Shown here piece after piece: positions 8,732 to 17,458 of a DNA stretch of 64,000 nucleotides (the first letter of the stretch is position 1; every line of letters begins with the position of its first letter). The translations under genes were made by a program, and so were the position numbers. Location of the stretch: contig NZ_CP163424.1 of NCBI RefSeq assembly GCF_041429795.1, positions 372,001 through 436,000 of the forward strand. The letters are read 5' to 3'. The stretch is from Algimonas porphyrae (GTDB lineage Bacteria; Pseudomonadota; Alphaproteobacteria; Caulobacterales; Maricaulaceae). Under the pieces are notes generated by a model, which worked only from the letters and a program-made list of their open reading frames with translations, did no database searches and was not told the DNA's origin.

Positions 8732-9964
8732 ATGCTGACACGACGACAGACATTAATGGCCAGCGGTGCGGTGACCTTAGGCCTGACAGGGGTGGGCTGC
8801 GTCAGTCGCGCCGCGCCTGTGCCGGAAATGGACGACAGACCCGGCAGGGGCCGGGTGCTCCGCGTGCCTGCAGCCAGTGACGGGGCGCCAACACTGCTGT
8901 CCGACATGTCGGGCCGGATCGGCGGGCGGGTCTTTTCCGCAGCGTCCCCATTCCGCATTGCTTCTGTATCCAAACTGCTGGTTGGGGAGCTGATGCGCCG
9001 CCTTCACACCGCAGGAGAGCTGAATGCGGATGACGATGTCAGCGACATCATCCATTACCCCCTGCGCCATCCGGGGTTTCTGCAGGAGCCGGTCACCCTG
9101 CGTCGCCTGATCGGCCATCAATCCGGCATCATCGATCCGCCTGTCTACTGGATGGCGGCTCCGGGCAATATCCGCACCCTGCTGACGGATGAGATTTGGG
9201 AGCCGGGCGTCCGGCCGGGGGCAGGCTTTCGCTACAGCAACCTGAATTACGGTATAGCTGCGACGGTCATGGAAGCCGCCACGGGCGATCGGTTCGACCG
9301 ATTATTCACCCGCTGGATTGCGCAACCGCTGGGGCTCGATATCGGGTTCAACTGGTCCGGTGTCAGTGCGGCACGCCGGGCGTCGGGCTTTCCCGTCATG
9401 CGCGGTCGACCCGGTGCCTGGGATGTGCAGGTCGATCGGCCTGACACGCTGGCCGCGTCCGAGCCTGCCATACTACGCGATCGCGGCTTCGATCTGAAAG
9501 ACTATGTGCCGGGCTCGAACGGCACGTTGTTCTCTCCGCAGGGCGGCCTGCGAGCCAGCCTGTCCGACCTGATCGTGATCGGACAAGAGATCGTCCTGCA
9601 GCAGCCCGCTCTCTGGACGCCGAACTGGCAGGCGAGCGAGACGGATGGACGCGGTTCGGAATCTGAAAGTATTGACGGTCGCGGTCACGAAGCCGGGCAT
9701 TTCACCGCCTTCGGCGAAGGGGTTTATATCTATCCGCATGGTCCGCGCCCCGGGGCGGGCCGACAATGGGTCGGCCATCACGGCGAAGCCTATGGCGTCT
9801 ATTGCGGCCTCTGGGTCGTCCCGGAAACGGGGGCCGTGTTCGCGCATGCCGATCTGGGCAGTCCTGTGGACGGTTCACCCATGACGGGGGAGCGTCCCAA
9901 TCAGACAGAGATCGCCAGTAAGGCGTTTGACTGGGCCTTTGCGCAAGCCGGAGCCATGCTGTGA
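8732..9964 (+). CDS. Serine hydrolase of the class C beta-lactamase family
   Basis: A 410-residue exported protein. The N-terminus has RRQTLMASG, resembling a Tat signal, ending near a GVGC lipobox-like site (Cys23). Penicillin-binding-type motifs are present: Ser78-x-x-Lys81 (SVSK), YSN at 168-170, and HHGEAYG near the C-terminus in place of KTG. Such proteins are usually esterases, D-aminopeptidases or peptidoglycan hydrolases, so resistance should not be assumed. The ATG at 8732 is preferred over an upstream GTG at 8699 because it places the twin arginines at the N-terminus. The stop overlaps the dapF start by four bases. Confidence 0.88.
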   Translation: MLTRRQTLMASGAVTLGLTGVGCVSRAAPVPEMDDRPGRGRVLRVPAASDGAPTLLSDMSGRIGGRVFSAASPFRIASVSKLLVGELMRRLHTAGELNADDDVSDIIHYPLRHPGFLQEPVTLRRLIGHQSGIIDPPVYWMAAPGNIRTLLTDEIWEPGVRPGAGFRYSNLNYGIAATVMEAATGDRFDRLFTRWIAQPLGLDIGFNWSGVSAARRASGFPVMRGRPGAWDVQVDRPDTLAASEPAILRDRGFDLKDYVPGSNGTLFSPQGGLRASLSDLIVIGQEIVLQQPALWTPNWQASETDGRGSESESIDGRGHEAGHFTAFGEGVYIYPHGPRPGAGRQWVGHHGEAYGVYCGLWVVPETGAVFAHADLGSPVDGSPMTGERPNQTEIASKAFDWAFAQAGAML

Positions 9965-10800
9965 ACTTTCTGATCATGAACGGGGCAGGCAATCGGTTTG
10001 CCATTTTCGATGCGCGGGATCTGCCGGACTTCGCCCTGAGCGATGAACAGGTGCGGGGGATCAGCGAACCGGGCTCCGCCGCCATGGGGCCGCTCGGCGC
10101 GGATCAGCTGATCATACTGCGAAAGCCGACATCGCCCGATGCCGATATCTTCATGGAAATCCGCAACCAGAAAGGCTTCGAGGTCGATGCGTGCGGCAAC
10201 GCCACGCGCTGCGCGGCCTGGCTGGTCATGGAAGAAACGGGCGATGACGAGGCCGTGGTTCAGACCAATGATGCGCTATTGTCCTGCACCCGCGCCGGGC
10301 CGCAGTCTGTCGCCGTCGATATGGGCGAACCCAAGCTGGACTGGTCGCAAATTCCGCTCAAGGAGCCGATGCATACCCATCATGTCGATGTGAAGCTGGG
10401 CCCAATCGATGCGCCTGTTCTGAGCAATCCTGGCGCGGTGAGTATGGGCAATCCGCATGTCGTCTTTTTCGTCGATGATTTCGACACGGTAAAACCGCAT
10501 CTGGCCGGACCGATGGTCGAATTTCATCCGCTCTTTCCGGAACAGACCAATGTCGGGTTTGCCCGGGTCGAGGGTCCGGACCGGATGCGCCTGAAAGTGT
10601 GGGAACGCGGTGTTGGCATGACGCTGGCCTGCGGCACCGGGGCCTGTGCCGCCGTCGTTGCGGCCCACCGTCAGAAACGCATGGGTCGAAAAGTCAGTGT
10701 CGTCGTCGATGGGGGTGTTCTCGAAATCGACTGGCGAACTGCCGATAATCATGTCATCATGACCGGACCAGTTGAACTGGAACGGCGGGGCACGCTGTAG
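9961..10800 (+). CDS. dapF: Diaminopimelate epimerase
   Basis: Interconverts LL- and meso-diaminopimelate for lysine and peptidoglycan synthesis. The protein is 279 residues, the usual length. Both catalytic cysteines are visible: Cys78 in DACGNATRC and Cys224 in ACGTGACA. The GTG start overlaps the stop of the upstream serine hydrolase gene (GTGA), showing translational coupling. That partner is unusual for dapF and may point to a cell-wall role for the hydrolase. dapD of the same pathway lies about 20 kb away, so the pathway is dispersed. Confidence 0.97.
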   Translation: MNFLIMNGAGNRFAIFDARDLPDFALSDEQVRGISEPGSAAMGPLGADQLIILRKPTSPDADIFMEIRNQKGFEVDACGNATRCAAWLVMEETGDDEAVVQTNDALLSCTRAGPQSVAVDMGEPKLDWSQIPLKEPMHTHHVDVKLGPIDAPVLSNPGAVSMGNPHVVFFVDDFDTVKPHLAGPMVEFHPLFPEQTNVGFARVEGPDRMRLKVWERGVGMTLACGTGACAAVVAAHRQKRMGRKVSVVVDGGVLEIDWRTADNHVIMTGPVELERRGTL

Positions 10801-10812
10801 GAGATCCGCACT

Positions 10813-12108
10813 GTGCGGATGACATTGCCAATGATAAAGCCCCTCATTTTCATGAGCAGCCTGCTGCTGTGGCCCATGCTCGCTCACGCGCAGACGACGG
10901 AGCCTGCACCGCCGAGCCTGTCGGACCGGGTGACGGAAGCGGCAAAAGCGAATCGCTACCGTATCGAGAAATCCGGCGACATTTTTTCCGGCGATGGTTG
11001 GGATCGGCTGCTTGCAGAAGGGCGTCAGTCGCAATTCTTCCTGCTCGGCGAAGAGCACGGCATTGCCGAAAACCCGCAACTGGCTGCGGCACTGTTCACG
11101 GACCTGAGCGAGAGCGGCTATTCGCGCTTCGCGATCGAAGTGTCGCCCTTCATGGCGGCGCGAATGGATGACGCTCTGGCCGAAGGCGGCTTAGACGGGC
11201 TGAAAGAGCTGTTCGCAGAGCCGGGCGGACAGCCAGCGTTTTTCGGCATGGCCGAAGAAGCCGAAATGCTGGCTACTGTGCGCGGCAATCTTGCCGACGC
11301 CCCGGATGTGCTCTGGGGGACGGACTACGAAGTGCTTGGCGATCGCCAGATGCTCCGTGCGCTCGAAGCCATGCCCAAGCCTGAGGCGGCTGCTGTAGCG
11401 CTGTCCGCCTTGCGCGCTGAGAGCGATGCGGGTTGGGCCAAATATGAAGAGACACGCAGCCCGCAATTCGTGTTCAGTTTTTCCGGCGATCCGCAGCGGG
11501 TCCGGGATGTCGAGGCCGCCTGGCTCGACCGATCCGTGGATGCGGCCTGGATACTCGATCAGATCGAAGAAACGCTGGAAATCAATCGCCTGTTCGTGAC
11601 GGGCCAAAATTTTGCGTCCAACAAGCGGCGCGCAGATCATCTGGTGGCGAACTTTCTTCGTCACTGGCGGGTGGAGCTAGCAGATGGGCGCAGTCCCGAA
11701 CCGCGGGTCTTCGCCAAATATGGTGCGTCGCATCTCGTCCGCGGGCGGAATTCCAACGGCGTGTTCGATCTCGGCACGACCTTGCCGGAACTGGCCGCGC
11801 TTGAAGGTCGCCCGTCAGTCAGCCTCTTTGTGCTGCCGGGGCAGGGCTCATCTGTCGCCGTATTCGATCCTACGGCGATGACGTTCCGGGACGGCGCGCC
11901 GAAGGATGGTTACGGTGCTGGCATGGGGCCGCTCTATGATGCCGCGTTCGACAGCGGATACACGCTGATCGATCTGCGTCCGTTGCGTGCGGTTCTGACA
12001 CGCACCACCGATCCTGATCTGGTCGCCTTGGCCCGGACGATTCACGGCTTCGATTATGTGCTGATCATGACGGGCTCGACGCCCTCATCCGCACTGCTAG
12101 TCGAGTAG
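10813..12108 (+). CDS. Secreted EreA/ChaN-like protein
   Basis: A 431-residue protein with a signal peptide ending near AHAQ (residue 27). It has the GEEHG motif (79-83), FAIEVSPF at about 106-113, and a later KYGASHLVRG block, the arrangement seen in erythromycin-esterase-like and TIKI/ChaN-superfamily proteins. It is likely a hydrolase or metal-dependent enzyme; the substrate cannot be told from sequence, and macrolide resistance is not supported. The GTG start at 10813 has AGGAG about 9 bases upstream; an ATG lies two codons downstream. The gene is 12 bp after dapF and probably in its operon. Confidence 0.75.
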   Translation: MRMTLPMIKPLIFMSSLLLWPMLAHAQTTEPAPPSLSDRVTEAAKANRYRIEKSGDIFSGDGWDRLLAEGRQSQFFLLGEEHGIAENPQLAAALFTDLSESGYSRFAIEVSPFMAARMDDALAEGGLDGLKELFAEPGGQPAFFGMAEEAEMLATVRGNLADAPDVLWGTDYEVLGDRQMLRALEAMPKPEAAAVALSALRAESDAGWAKYEETRSPQFVFSFSGDPQRVRDVEAAWLDRSVDAAWILDQIEETLEINRLFVTGQNFASNKRRADHLVANFLRHWRVELADGRSPEPRVFAKYGASHLVRGRNSNGVFDLGTTLPELAALEGRPSVSLFVLPGQGSSVAVFDPTAMTFRDGAPKDGYGAGMGPLYDAAFDSGYTLIDLRPLRAVLTRTTDPDLVALARTIHGFDYVLIMTGSTPSSALLVE

Positions 12109-12154
12109 GTCCCACGACAGGGCCCGGCGCCGGGAACTGTCCGACAGGCCGGCC

Positions 12155-12787
12155 CTAGCGCTGGTCTTCGGGCAGTTTCACGGTCGGGCCGATATTCTCG
12201 ATCACGGAACGGGCGTCGAACGCATTGCTGCGACCGTCCGGGCGCGGACCATTGCCGAACCGCACTTCGGCCGTGGCGCGATATTTGGTGATCTCACGCA
12301 CATCGAAATCATTGAAGAACGGATCGTAGAACGGATCATAGAAGCCGCGGAAGCCAAAACCCCGCCGTTGCCGGAAGCCCCGGAAATGCGAATAGCGATA
12401 GCCACGCGACCAGCCGAAGCGTGGGCGATAGAAGCTGTAGCCGAAATAGGGATCGTAGAATGATCCGGCGCTGGGCGAAACCCGGGTCCGGGTTTTGGCT
12501 TTCGTATCGCGTTCGACCAGCTCGAACCAGTCATAGCCGCGCTCGAGCGTGGTTTCAGCCGCGCGGTAGAGCAGGTAGTTTTCCACCGTATCGCGTTTGG
12601 TCAGGGAATTGCCGGCAAAGCTGATCCGGGCGCGATCGGCCTCGATCATCTGCTGTGAAAAGCCGTCAAAGGCACCAGGCTCGCTGGCGGGTTGATAGGG
12701 CGTGGCCGTGGCGCAGGCCGTCATCAGGGCGACGGCGGCACACAGTCCGGCCTTACGCAGCCATTTATGCGTTGCGTTGATCGTCAT
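12155..12787 (-). CDS. CC0125/CC1285-family lipoprotein
   Basis: A 210-residue lipoprotein with lipobox MTAC (Cys25). The block RISFAGNSLTKRDTVENYLL and the following RAAETTLERGYDWFEL are the hallmark of the CC0125/CC1285 family known mainly in Caulobacterales relatives. Residues about 105-155 are very rich in Tyr, Phe, Arg and Gly (for example DPYFGYSFYRPRFGW), suggesting a disordered, sticky outer region. A GGAG ribosome binding site precedes the ATG. Function unknown. Confidence 0.85.
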   Translation of the reverse strand: MTINATHKWLRKAGLCAAVALMTACATATPYQPASEPGAFDGFSQQMIEADRARISFAGNSLTKRDTVENYLLYRAAETTLERGYDWFELVERDTKAKTRTRVSPSAGSFYDPYFGYSFYRPRFGWSRGYRYSHFRGFRQRRGFGFRGFYDPFYDPFFNDFDVREITKYRATAEVRFGNGPRPDGRSNAFDARSVIENIGPTVKLPEDQR

Positions 12788-12900
12788 GGCGGGTCTCCTT
12801 GTCTCGCGCGCGTATCTGCCTCACATCACCTGAATGAAGGCTGAGCCTTACATAAACTTTTCTTATGGTGCTTTCATCCCGCAAGGACATCACGATTCCA

Positions 12901-13353
12901 TCAGCCCTTATCGGTCGGCGGGTTGACCCGTTCCAGCCATAGCGACACGCTCGCCCAGAGGCAGAGCGGGATGGCAATCAGCAACGGACCGGCAGAAAGC
13001 CAGAGCGGCAGCCAGTCAGACCGCCCGGCAACGACCGCCAAGCCGATCCACGGCGCCATCAGGAACAGGGTCCAGAGCGCATGCGCGGGCTGAAAGCCGT
13101 GCCGCCACGCTGTCCAGCACAGGCGCATCGTCACGGCGCAGGGGATGATCGCAAAAGCACCCAGACCGAGGGACAGCAAAAAGGCCGAACTGGCCGGCGC
13201 CCAGGCCGGATCAGTTTCGAAAAAACCGAGAAAGAACCAGAGCGTCGCCAAGGTCGATCCGACTAGACCCAGCGCGGCCAGTCCGGCGGCCAGCCGGTCG
13301 GCCGGTCGCCCGCGGGGCAAGGCAGGGCGAAGAAGAGGGTCCCGGGATGGCAT
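12901..13353 (-). CDS. Small four-helix membrane protein
   Basis: A 150-residue protein with four hydrophobic segments (about residues 20-43, 55-80, 90-108 and 114-137) and a charged tail. The frame stays open upstream to 13596, but that stretch encodes a Pro/Arg/Ser-rich, non-membrane sequence and overlaps the leader of the divergent peptidase gene, so the ATG at 13353 is preferred. No family was recognised. Confidence 0.6.
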   Translation of the reverse strand: MPSRDPLLRPALPRGRPADRLAAGLAALGLVGSTLATLWFFLGFFETDPAWAPASSAFLLSLGLGAFAIIPCAVTMRLCWTAWRHGFQPAHALWTLFLMAPWIGLAVVAGRSDWLPLWLSAGPLLIAIPLCLWASVSLWLERVNPPTDKG

Positions 13354-13476
13354 GGCCCAAACGTGGCGAAGTCGGCAAAGCCCGTCAATGAATCGAAGCG
13401 CAGAAAAGGCCGGCATTGACATGATCGTCCGAAAACAATTGCCAAGCTCCGGAGAGCCGCTATCGAAGCTGGAGGG

Positions 13477-13509
13477 ATTGGCGCGGGATTGGCGCGGGAT
13501 TGGTGCAGG
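13477..13509. repeat. Three tandem 11-bp units in peptidase leader
   Basis: ATTGGCGCGGG occurs at 13477-13487 and 13488-13498, and a two-mismatch copy at 13499-13509. The array ends 13 bp before the GTG start of the gluzincin peptidase gene, so it lies in its promoter or 5' leader. Confidence 0.85.
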
Positions 13510-13522
13510 AAAGGGGCAGGAT

Positions 13523-14809
13523 GTGAAGAAAATCCGCAGACTGGTGCGGCCGTCATTCGCTCTGTCCGCCTGTCTTTCCTGTAGTCTGATGGGCATCGCG
13601 CTGACGGATGCGCACGCCGCCGACCGGGCCGATCTCGATTATACGGGCAGTATTCAGTTCATGCCGGAAACAGGACAGCTGACGGCGGGTTGGACGATAC
13701 AGGTGCTGGACAGCGACCTCGACACGATCACCTTCGGGCTCAGTGCGGCGCTGGGAACGGCTGCGGTCAGTGGTGCGGATGTAATGTCCGTGACCACTAC
13801 GCTCGATCCGCGTTTCGATGGGGCGATCCGGGCCTATCAGGTCGATCTGGGTGCGGTCGACGGCGACCGGCCCCGGCGTGTGCGCTTTGCCTATTCCGGC
13901 CCGCTCTTCGATCCGGAACCCTCCTTTCCGATCAATACGTTGAACAGCAACAAGGTCGAACTGACGGTGGACAGTTTCTGGTTTCCGTTTGATCTGCGGT
14001 TTGACAGTGACCTGACGGCCAATCTGGGCGTGCGCATCGATGGCGAATGGTCTGGCGTCGGGGTCGATCAGGTCGAGCGTGTCGATCAGGGCTTTCGCAT
14101 CCGCCAGCGCGATCCGGCCCTGGATATCGCCTTTTCGCTGCTGTCCAATTCCCAGATCGTCACCTCGGACGATTACATCATCCATGATGCACGCCGGGAG
14201 CCCGGGACGAAGATCGACGATCTGACCCAGGCGCTGGAAATCTGCACCACCTATCTGAACGATATGGCGGGATCGGCCGGGCCGCTTCCCAAAGCGTCCA
14301 TCCTTGTGACGGACCGGGCCGAGGGCGGCTATTCGCGCGGAACGCTGATCGCGCTGACCGATATTGAAAACGAAACCGATACGGATCTTCAGAAATTCAT
14401 CTGTCACGAGCTGGCGCATTTCTGGAGCCACGCCAATGCGGGCGGGGCCGAAAACTGGATCAATGAAGGCGTGGCGGAATATATCGCCCTGATGGGGGTG
14501 CGCCATGCCATGGGCGAAGCCGTCTATGCGGCCTATCTCGGCGATTATGCGGAGCGTCTGGACGGACAGGATCTGCCGCCGATCTGGACACCGGATGCAT
14601 CAGGCCGCCCACCCTATCTGATCAGCTACCGCGCCGCGCCGCTGGCGCTGCGCGACTTGGAAGAGCGTCTGGGACGTGACGCGTTTCGCGTACTGATGCG
14701 GGTCATGATGATCGAGAAGATCAAGACAACGCCCGATCTGCTCGCCGCCATCGAACGCCTCTCGGACAAGCCGACGCGCGACTGGTTTGCGTCGCGACTG
14801 GCAGAGTAG
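13523..14809 (+). CDS. Secreted gluzincin-type zinc metallopeptidase
   Basis: A 428-residue protein with a signal peptide ending in DAHA (about residue 33). A beta-rich domain spans about 35-220. A catalytic domain follows with HELAHF (HExxH) and, 26 residues after the first His, NEGVAEY, giving the HExxH...E zinc site of M1/M61-like gluzincins. Substrate unknown. Start: GTG at 13523, directly before a KKIRR signal-peptide n-region and with AAGGGG six bases upstream. The frame is open back to 13145, but that extension is low-complexity and antisense to the neighbouring membrane-protein gene. Confidence 0.85.
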   Translation: MKKIRRLVRPSFALSACLSCSLMGIALTDAHAADRADLDYTGSIQFMPETGQLTAGWTIQVLDSDLDTITFGLSAALGTAAVSGADVMSVTTTLDPRFDGAIRAYQVDLGAVDGDRPRRVRFAYSGPLFDPEPSFPINTLNSNKVELTVDSFWFPFDLRFDSDLTANLGVRIDGEWSGVGVDQVERVDQGFRIRQRDPALDIAFSLLSNSQIVTSDDYIIHDARREPGTKIDDLTQALEICTTYLNDMAGSAGPLPKASILVTDRAEGGYSRGTLIALTDIENETDTDLQKFICHELAHFWSHANAGGAENWINEGVAEYIALMGVRHAMGEAVYAAYLGDYAERLDGQDLPPIWTPDASGRPPYLISYRAAPLALRDLEERLGRDAFRVLMRVMMIEKIKTTPDLLAAIERLSDKPTRDWFASRLAE

Positions 14810-14858
14810 CAGTTGGTCGTCGGCAAGACCGGTCTCTGCCCAACATTTATGTGCCATG

Positions 14859-14883
14859 AAAAAAGCCGCCCCGAAGGGCGGCT
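14859..14883 (-). terminator. Rho-independent terminator of hppA
   Basis: Perfect eight-base stem AGCCGCCC / GGGCGGCT (14864-14871, 14876-14883) with a CGAA tetraloop. On the minus strand a T run follows (A run at 14859-14864). It lies 28 bp beyond the hppA stop codon. Confidence 0.88.
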
Positions 14884-14910
14884 CGTAACGCGTAGATCCT
14901 GTTGTGCGCG

Positions 14911-17004
14911 CTAGTGCGCGACGATGGCCAGAAGCAGCAGTGCCATGATGTTGGTGATCTTGATCATCGGGTTCACGGCAGGACCGGCTGTATCCTTGTA
15001 GGGATCGCCGACCGTGTCGCCCGTGACGGACGCCTTATGGGCTTCCGAGCCTTTGCCGCCATGGTTGCCGTCTTCGATGTACTTCTTGGCATTGTCCCAT
15101 GCGCCGCCGCCGGCGGTCATGGACAGGGCCAGGAACAGACCGGTGACGATCACGCCCATCAGCATCGCGCCGAGCGAGGCGAGTGCCTGCTCTGTGCCGG
15201 CGATGAAGTAGATCGCGAAGTAGAGCACAATCGGTGAGAGGATCGGCAGCAGGGACGGCTTGATCATTTCCTTGATCGCCGCACCGGTCAGCAGATCGAC
15301 AGCCTTGGCATAATCCGGACGGGACGTGCCCGCCAGTATGCCAGAATCGGCCTTGAACTGACGGCGGACTTCTTCGACGATTGCGGTGGCCGCGCGTCCG
15401 ACGGACTGCATCGCCCACGCACCGAACAAGTAGGGCAGCAGACCCCCGATGAAGAGACCGACAATCACATAAGGATTGGTCAGGCTGAAATCGACGGTCA
15501 CACCGGACAGAGGATTACCCGGCTGGGCCGAGAAATACAGAATGTCCTGATAATAGGCCGCGAACAGCACCAACGCGCCTAGACCGGCAGAGCCAATGGC
15601 GTAGCCCTTGGTCACGGCCTTGGTCGTGTTGCCGACGGCGTCCAGCGTGTCGGTCGTGTTGCGCACTTCCGGGGGCAGTTCGGCCATTTCAGCGATCCCG
15701 CCCGCATTGTCGGTCACTGGACCGAAAGCGTCGAGCGCGACGATCATGCCGGCCACGCCGAGCATGGCGGTCACGGCTATGGCGATGCCGTAAAGGCCGG
15801 CCAGGCTGAAGGTGATGATGATACCAGCCACAATAATCAGAGCCGGAATGGCGGTCGCTTCCATGGAAACGGCCAGACCTGCAATCACGTTGGTGCCGTG
15901 ACCCGATTCGGATGCGGCTGCAACCGAACGCACAGGACGGTACTTGGTGCCTGTATAATATTCGGTGATCATCACGATCAGGCCGGTAATGACCAGACCG
16001 ACCACCGAACACCAGAGCAGATCCATGCCGGTGAAGGAGGTTCCGACCACCTCGCCGAAGCCGCCCAGAACGAAATGGGTGACACCCGCGATCGCCGCAA
16101 CGGACAGAACGCCCGTCGCGATCAGGCCCTTATAGAGCGCGCCCATGACGTTGGTGGAGCCTTTTGACAGGCGGACGAAATAGGTGCCGATGATCGACGT
16201 CACGATACAGGCTGCGCCGATGGCCATCGGATAGAGTGTCAGCACGCCGACGCTCGCAAACAGGATCGAACCGAGGATCATGGTTGCCGCAATAGTCACG
16301 ACATAGGTTTCGAACAGATCGGCCGCCATACCCGCACAGTCACCGACATTGTCGCCGACATTATCCGCAATGGTTGCCGGGTTGCGGGGGTCATCTTCCG
16401 GGATACCCGCTTCGACCTTGCCGACCAGATCGCCGCCGACATCCGCACCCTTGGTGAAGATGCCGCCGCCGAGACGCGCAAAGACGGAAATCAGAGACGC
16501 GCCGAGGGACAGGCTAACCAGCCCGTCGATCACACCGCGATCATCTGCGCCCATCGGGCCTGTCAGAACCATGTAATAGACGGCCAGACCCAGCAGGGCG
16601 AGACCGGCCACGAGCATGCCCGTGACGGCGCCCGCCTTGAAGGCGACATTCAGGCCGGAACCAAGCGACTCGCGTGAGGCTTCCGTCGTGCGGACATTGG
16701 CCTGTACGGAAACAAGCATGCCGACATAACCGGCGACACCCGACAGGACGGCCCCGATGACGAAGCCCACCGGCGCGATGAGTTTCATGCCGAAGAGGAA
16801 GAACAGAGCAATCGTCACGACGACGCCGACCATGGCGATCGTCTTATACTGCTTGTTCAGATAGGCCTTGGCGCCTTCCTGGATGGCGCCGGCAATTTCG
16901 TTCATGCGTTCGTTGCCGGTGCTGGCCTTCATCAGGCTGGCACGGGTCACGATCCCGTAGAGCACGGCAAGTAGCGCCGCGCCGATAATCAGATAGAGTG
17001 TCAT
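14911..17004 (-). CDS. hppA: K+-independent H+-translocating pyrophosphatase
   Basis: Inner-membrane pump that couples pyrophosphate hydrolysis to proton export. The protein is 697 residues with about 16 hydrophobic segments. The catalytic block is intact, including [18 protein letters not shown] and [19 protein letters not shown]. The ion-dependence site reads GNTTKAVT: Lys where K+-dependent enzymes have Ala, and Thr three residues later, the signature of K+-independent H+ pumps. The gene is monocistronic with its own terminator. Its upstream region carries short imperfect repeats that may be regulatory. Confidence 0.97.
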   Translation of the reverse strand: MTLYLIIGAALLAVLYGIVTRASLMKASTGNERMNEIAGAIQEGAKAYLNKQYKTIAMVGVVVTIALFFLFGMKLIAPVGFVIGAVLSGVAGYVGMLVSVQANVRTTEASRESLGSGLNVAFKAGAVTGMLVAGLALLGLAVYYMVLTGPMGADDRGVIDGLVSLSLGASLISVFARLGGGIFTKGADVGGDLVGKVEAGIPEDDPRNPATIADNVGDNVGDCAGMAADLFETYVVTIAATMILGSILFASVGVLTLYPMAIGAACIVTSIIGTYFVRLSKGSTNVMGALYKGLIATGVLSVAAIAGVTHFVLGGFGEVVGTSFTGMDLLWCSVVGLVITGLIVMITEYYTGTKYRPVRSVAAASESGHGTNVIAGLAVSMEATAIPALIIVAGIIITFSLAGLYGIAIAVTAMLGVAGMIVALDAFGPVTDNAGGIAEMAELPPEVRNTTDTLDAVGNTTKAVTKGYAIGSAGLGALVLFAAYYQDILYFSAQPGNPLSGVTVDFSLTNPYVIVGLFIGGLLPYLFGAWAMQSVGRAATAIVEEVRRQFKADSGILAGTSRPDYAKAVDLLTGAAIKEMIKPSLLPILSPIVLYFAIYFIAGTEQALASLGAMLMGVIVTGLFLALSMTAGGGAWDNAKKYIEDGNHGGKGSEAHKASVTGDTVGDPYKDTAGPAVNPMIKITNIMALLLLAIVAH

Positions 17005-17458
17005 TGGTAAGTTGGCCCCGACCCTTGCTTGATCGGGTCTCCCTCAATTTGGTCTGAAGTTGGCCGCCGGTCCCGGTCCCTGATGGACGCCCGACGCTTC
17101 CCCTCGCGATGTATGAAGTTGGCCGCCCCTCCTCCCATAGAAGTAGCGCTTCCCTTCGCGATGGCGGGACTATTGGCGGAACTCAGGCCTTGTTTCAACC
17201 TGATTTGCGCAAAATCAGAAGAATCCCGCAGCCGCGCCGACGGAAGGCTGCGTGATGCTGAGGAAGACAGAAGGCTGCGAATTATGAGCCAAACAAGAGC
17301 CGACGCCCAAAGAATGTGCGCGTCAGGCCGGTGAGTTGTGACATTTTCATCACAGCCATGCGGAAAAGTAGGACTCCGAAGCCGTTTCGCCAATCCGGAC
17401 TGCACGCCCGCCTGAAAACAGGACTATGCAGCTCCGACAATCAATAGGAGACCCTGAC
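17005..17458. other. 454-bp divergent intergenic region hppA / TonB receptor
   Basis: No credible gene: short open frames here have no family features or ribosome binding sites. The region holds an imperfect tandem duplication near hppA, with TGAAGTTGGCCGCC at 17054-17067 and 17114-17127, each followed by GCTTCCC(C/T)TCGCGATG at 17096-17111 and 17148-17163. A third AAGTTGGCC lies at 17009-17017. The right part should carry the TonB receptor promoter; no clear -35/-10 pair was identified. Confidence 0.7.
17054..17163. repeat. Imperfect tandem duplication upstream of hppA
   Basis: Two units begin 60 bp apart (17054 and 17114). Their first 14 bases are identical and their last 16 differ by one base, while the middle differs in length and sequence (end blocks start 42 and 34 bases into the units). 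Conserved ends with a divergent middle suggest paired protein-binding sites rather than a recent slippage event. Confidence 0.7.

Noticed and set aside
8732-9964. Antibiotic-resistance beta-lactamase
   Set aside because: The KTG motif is replaced by HHG and the family is dominated by esterases and peptidases; operon context points to cell-wall metabolism.
10813-12108. Macrolide-resistance erythromycin esterase
   Set aside because: Only short superfamily motifs match; similarity is too general to assign resistance.
13145-13522. N-terminal extension of the gluzincin peptidase
   Set aside because: It is Arg/Ser/Pro-rich low-complexity sequence antisense to a membrane-protein gene; the signal peptide begins at GTG 13523.
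17009-17163. CRISPR array
   Set aside because: Only two or three copies, with unequal spacing and short shared ends, and no cas genes in the window.
17001-17405. Minus-strand frame in the hppA/TonB receptor intergenic region
   Set aside because: It runs through the repeats into hppA out of frame, has no ribosome binding site, and its product is Ser/Arg-rich without structure.
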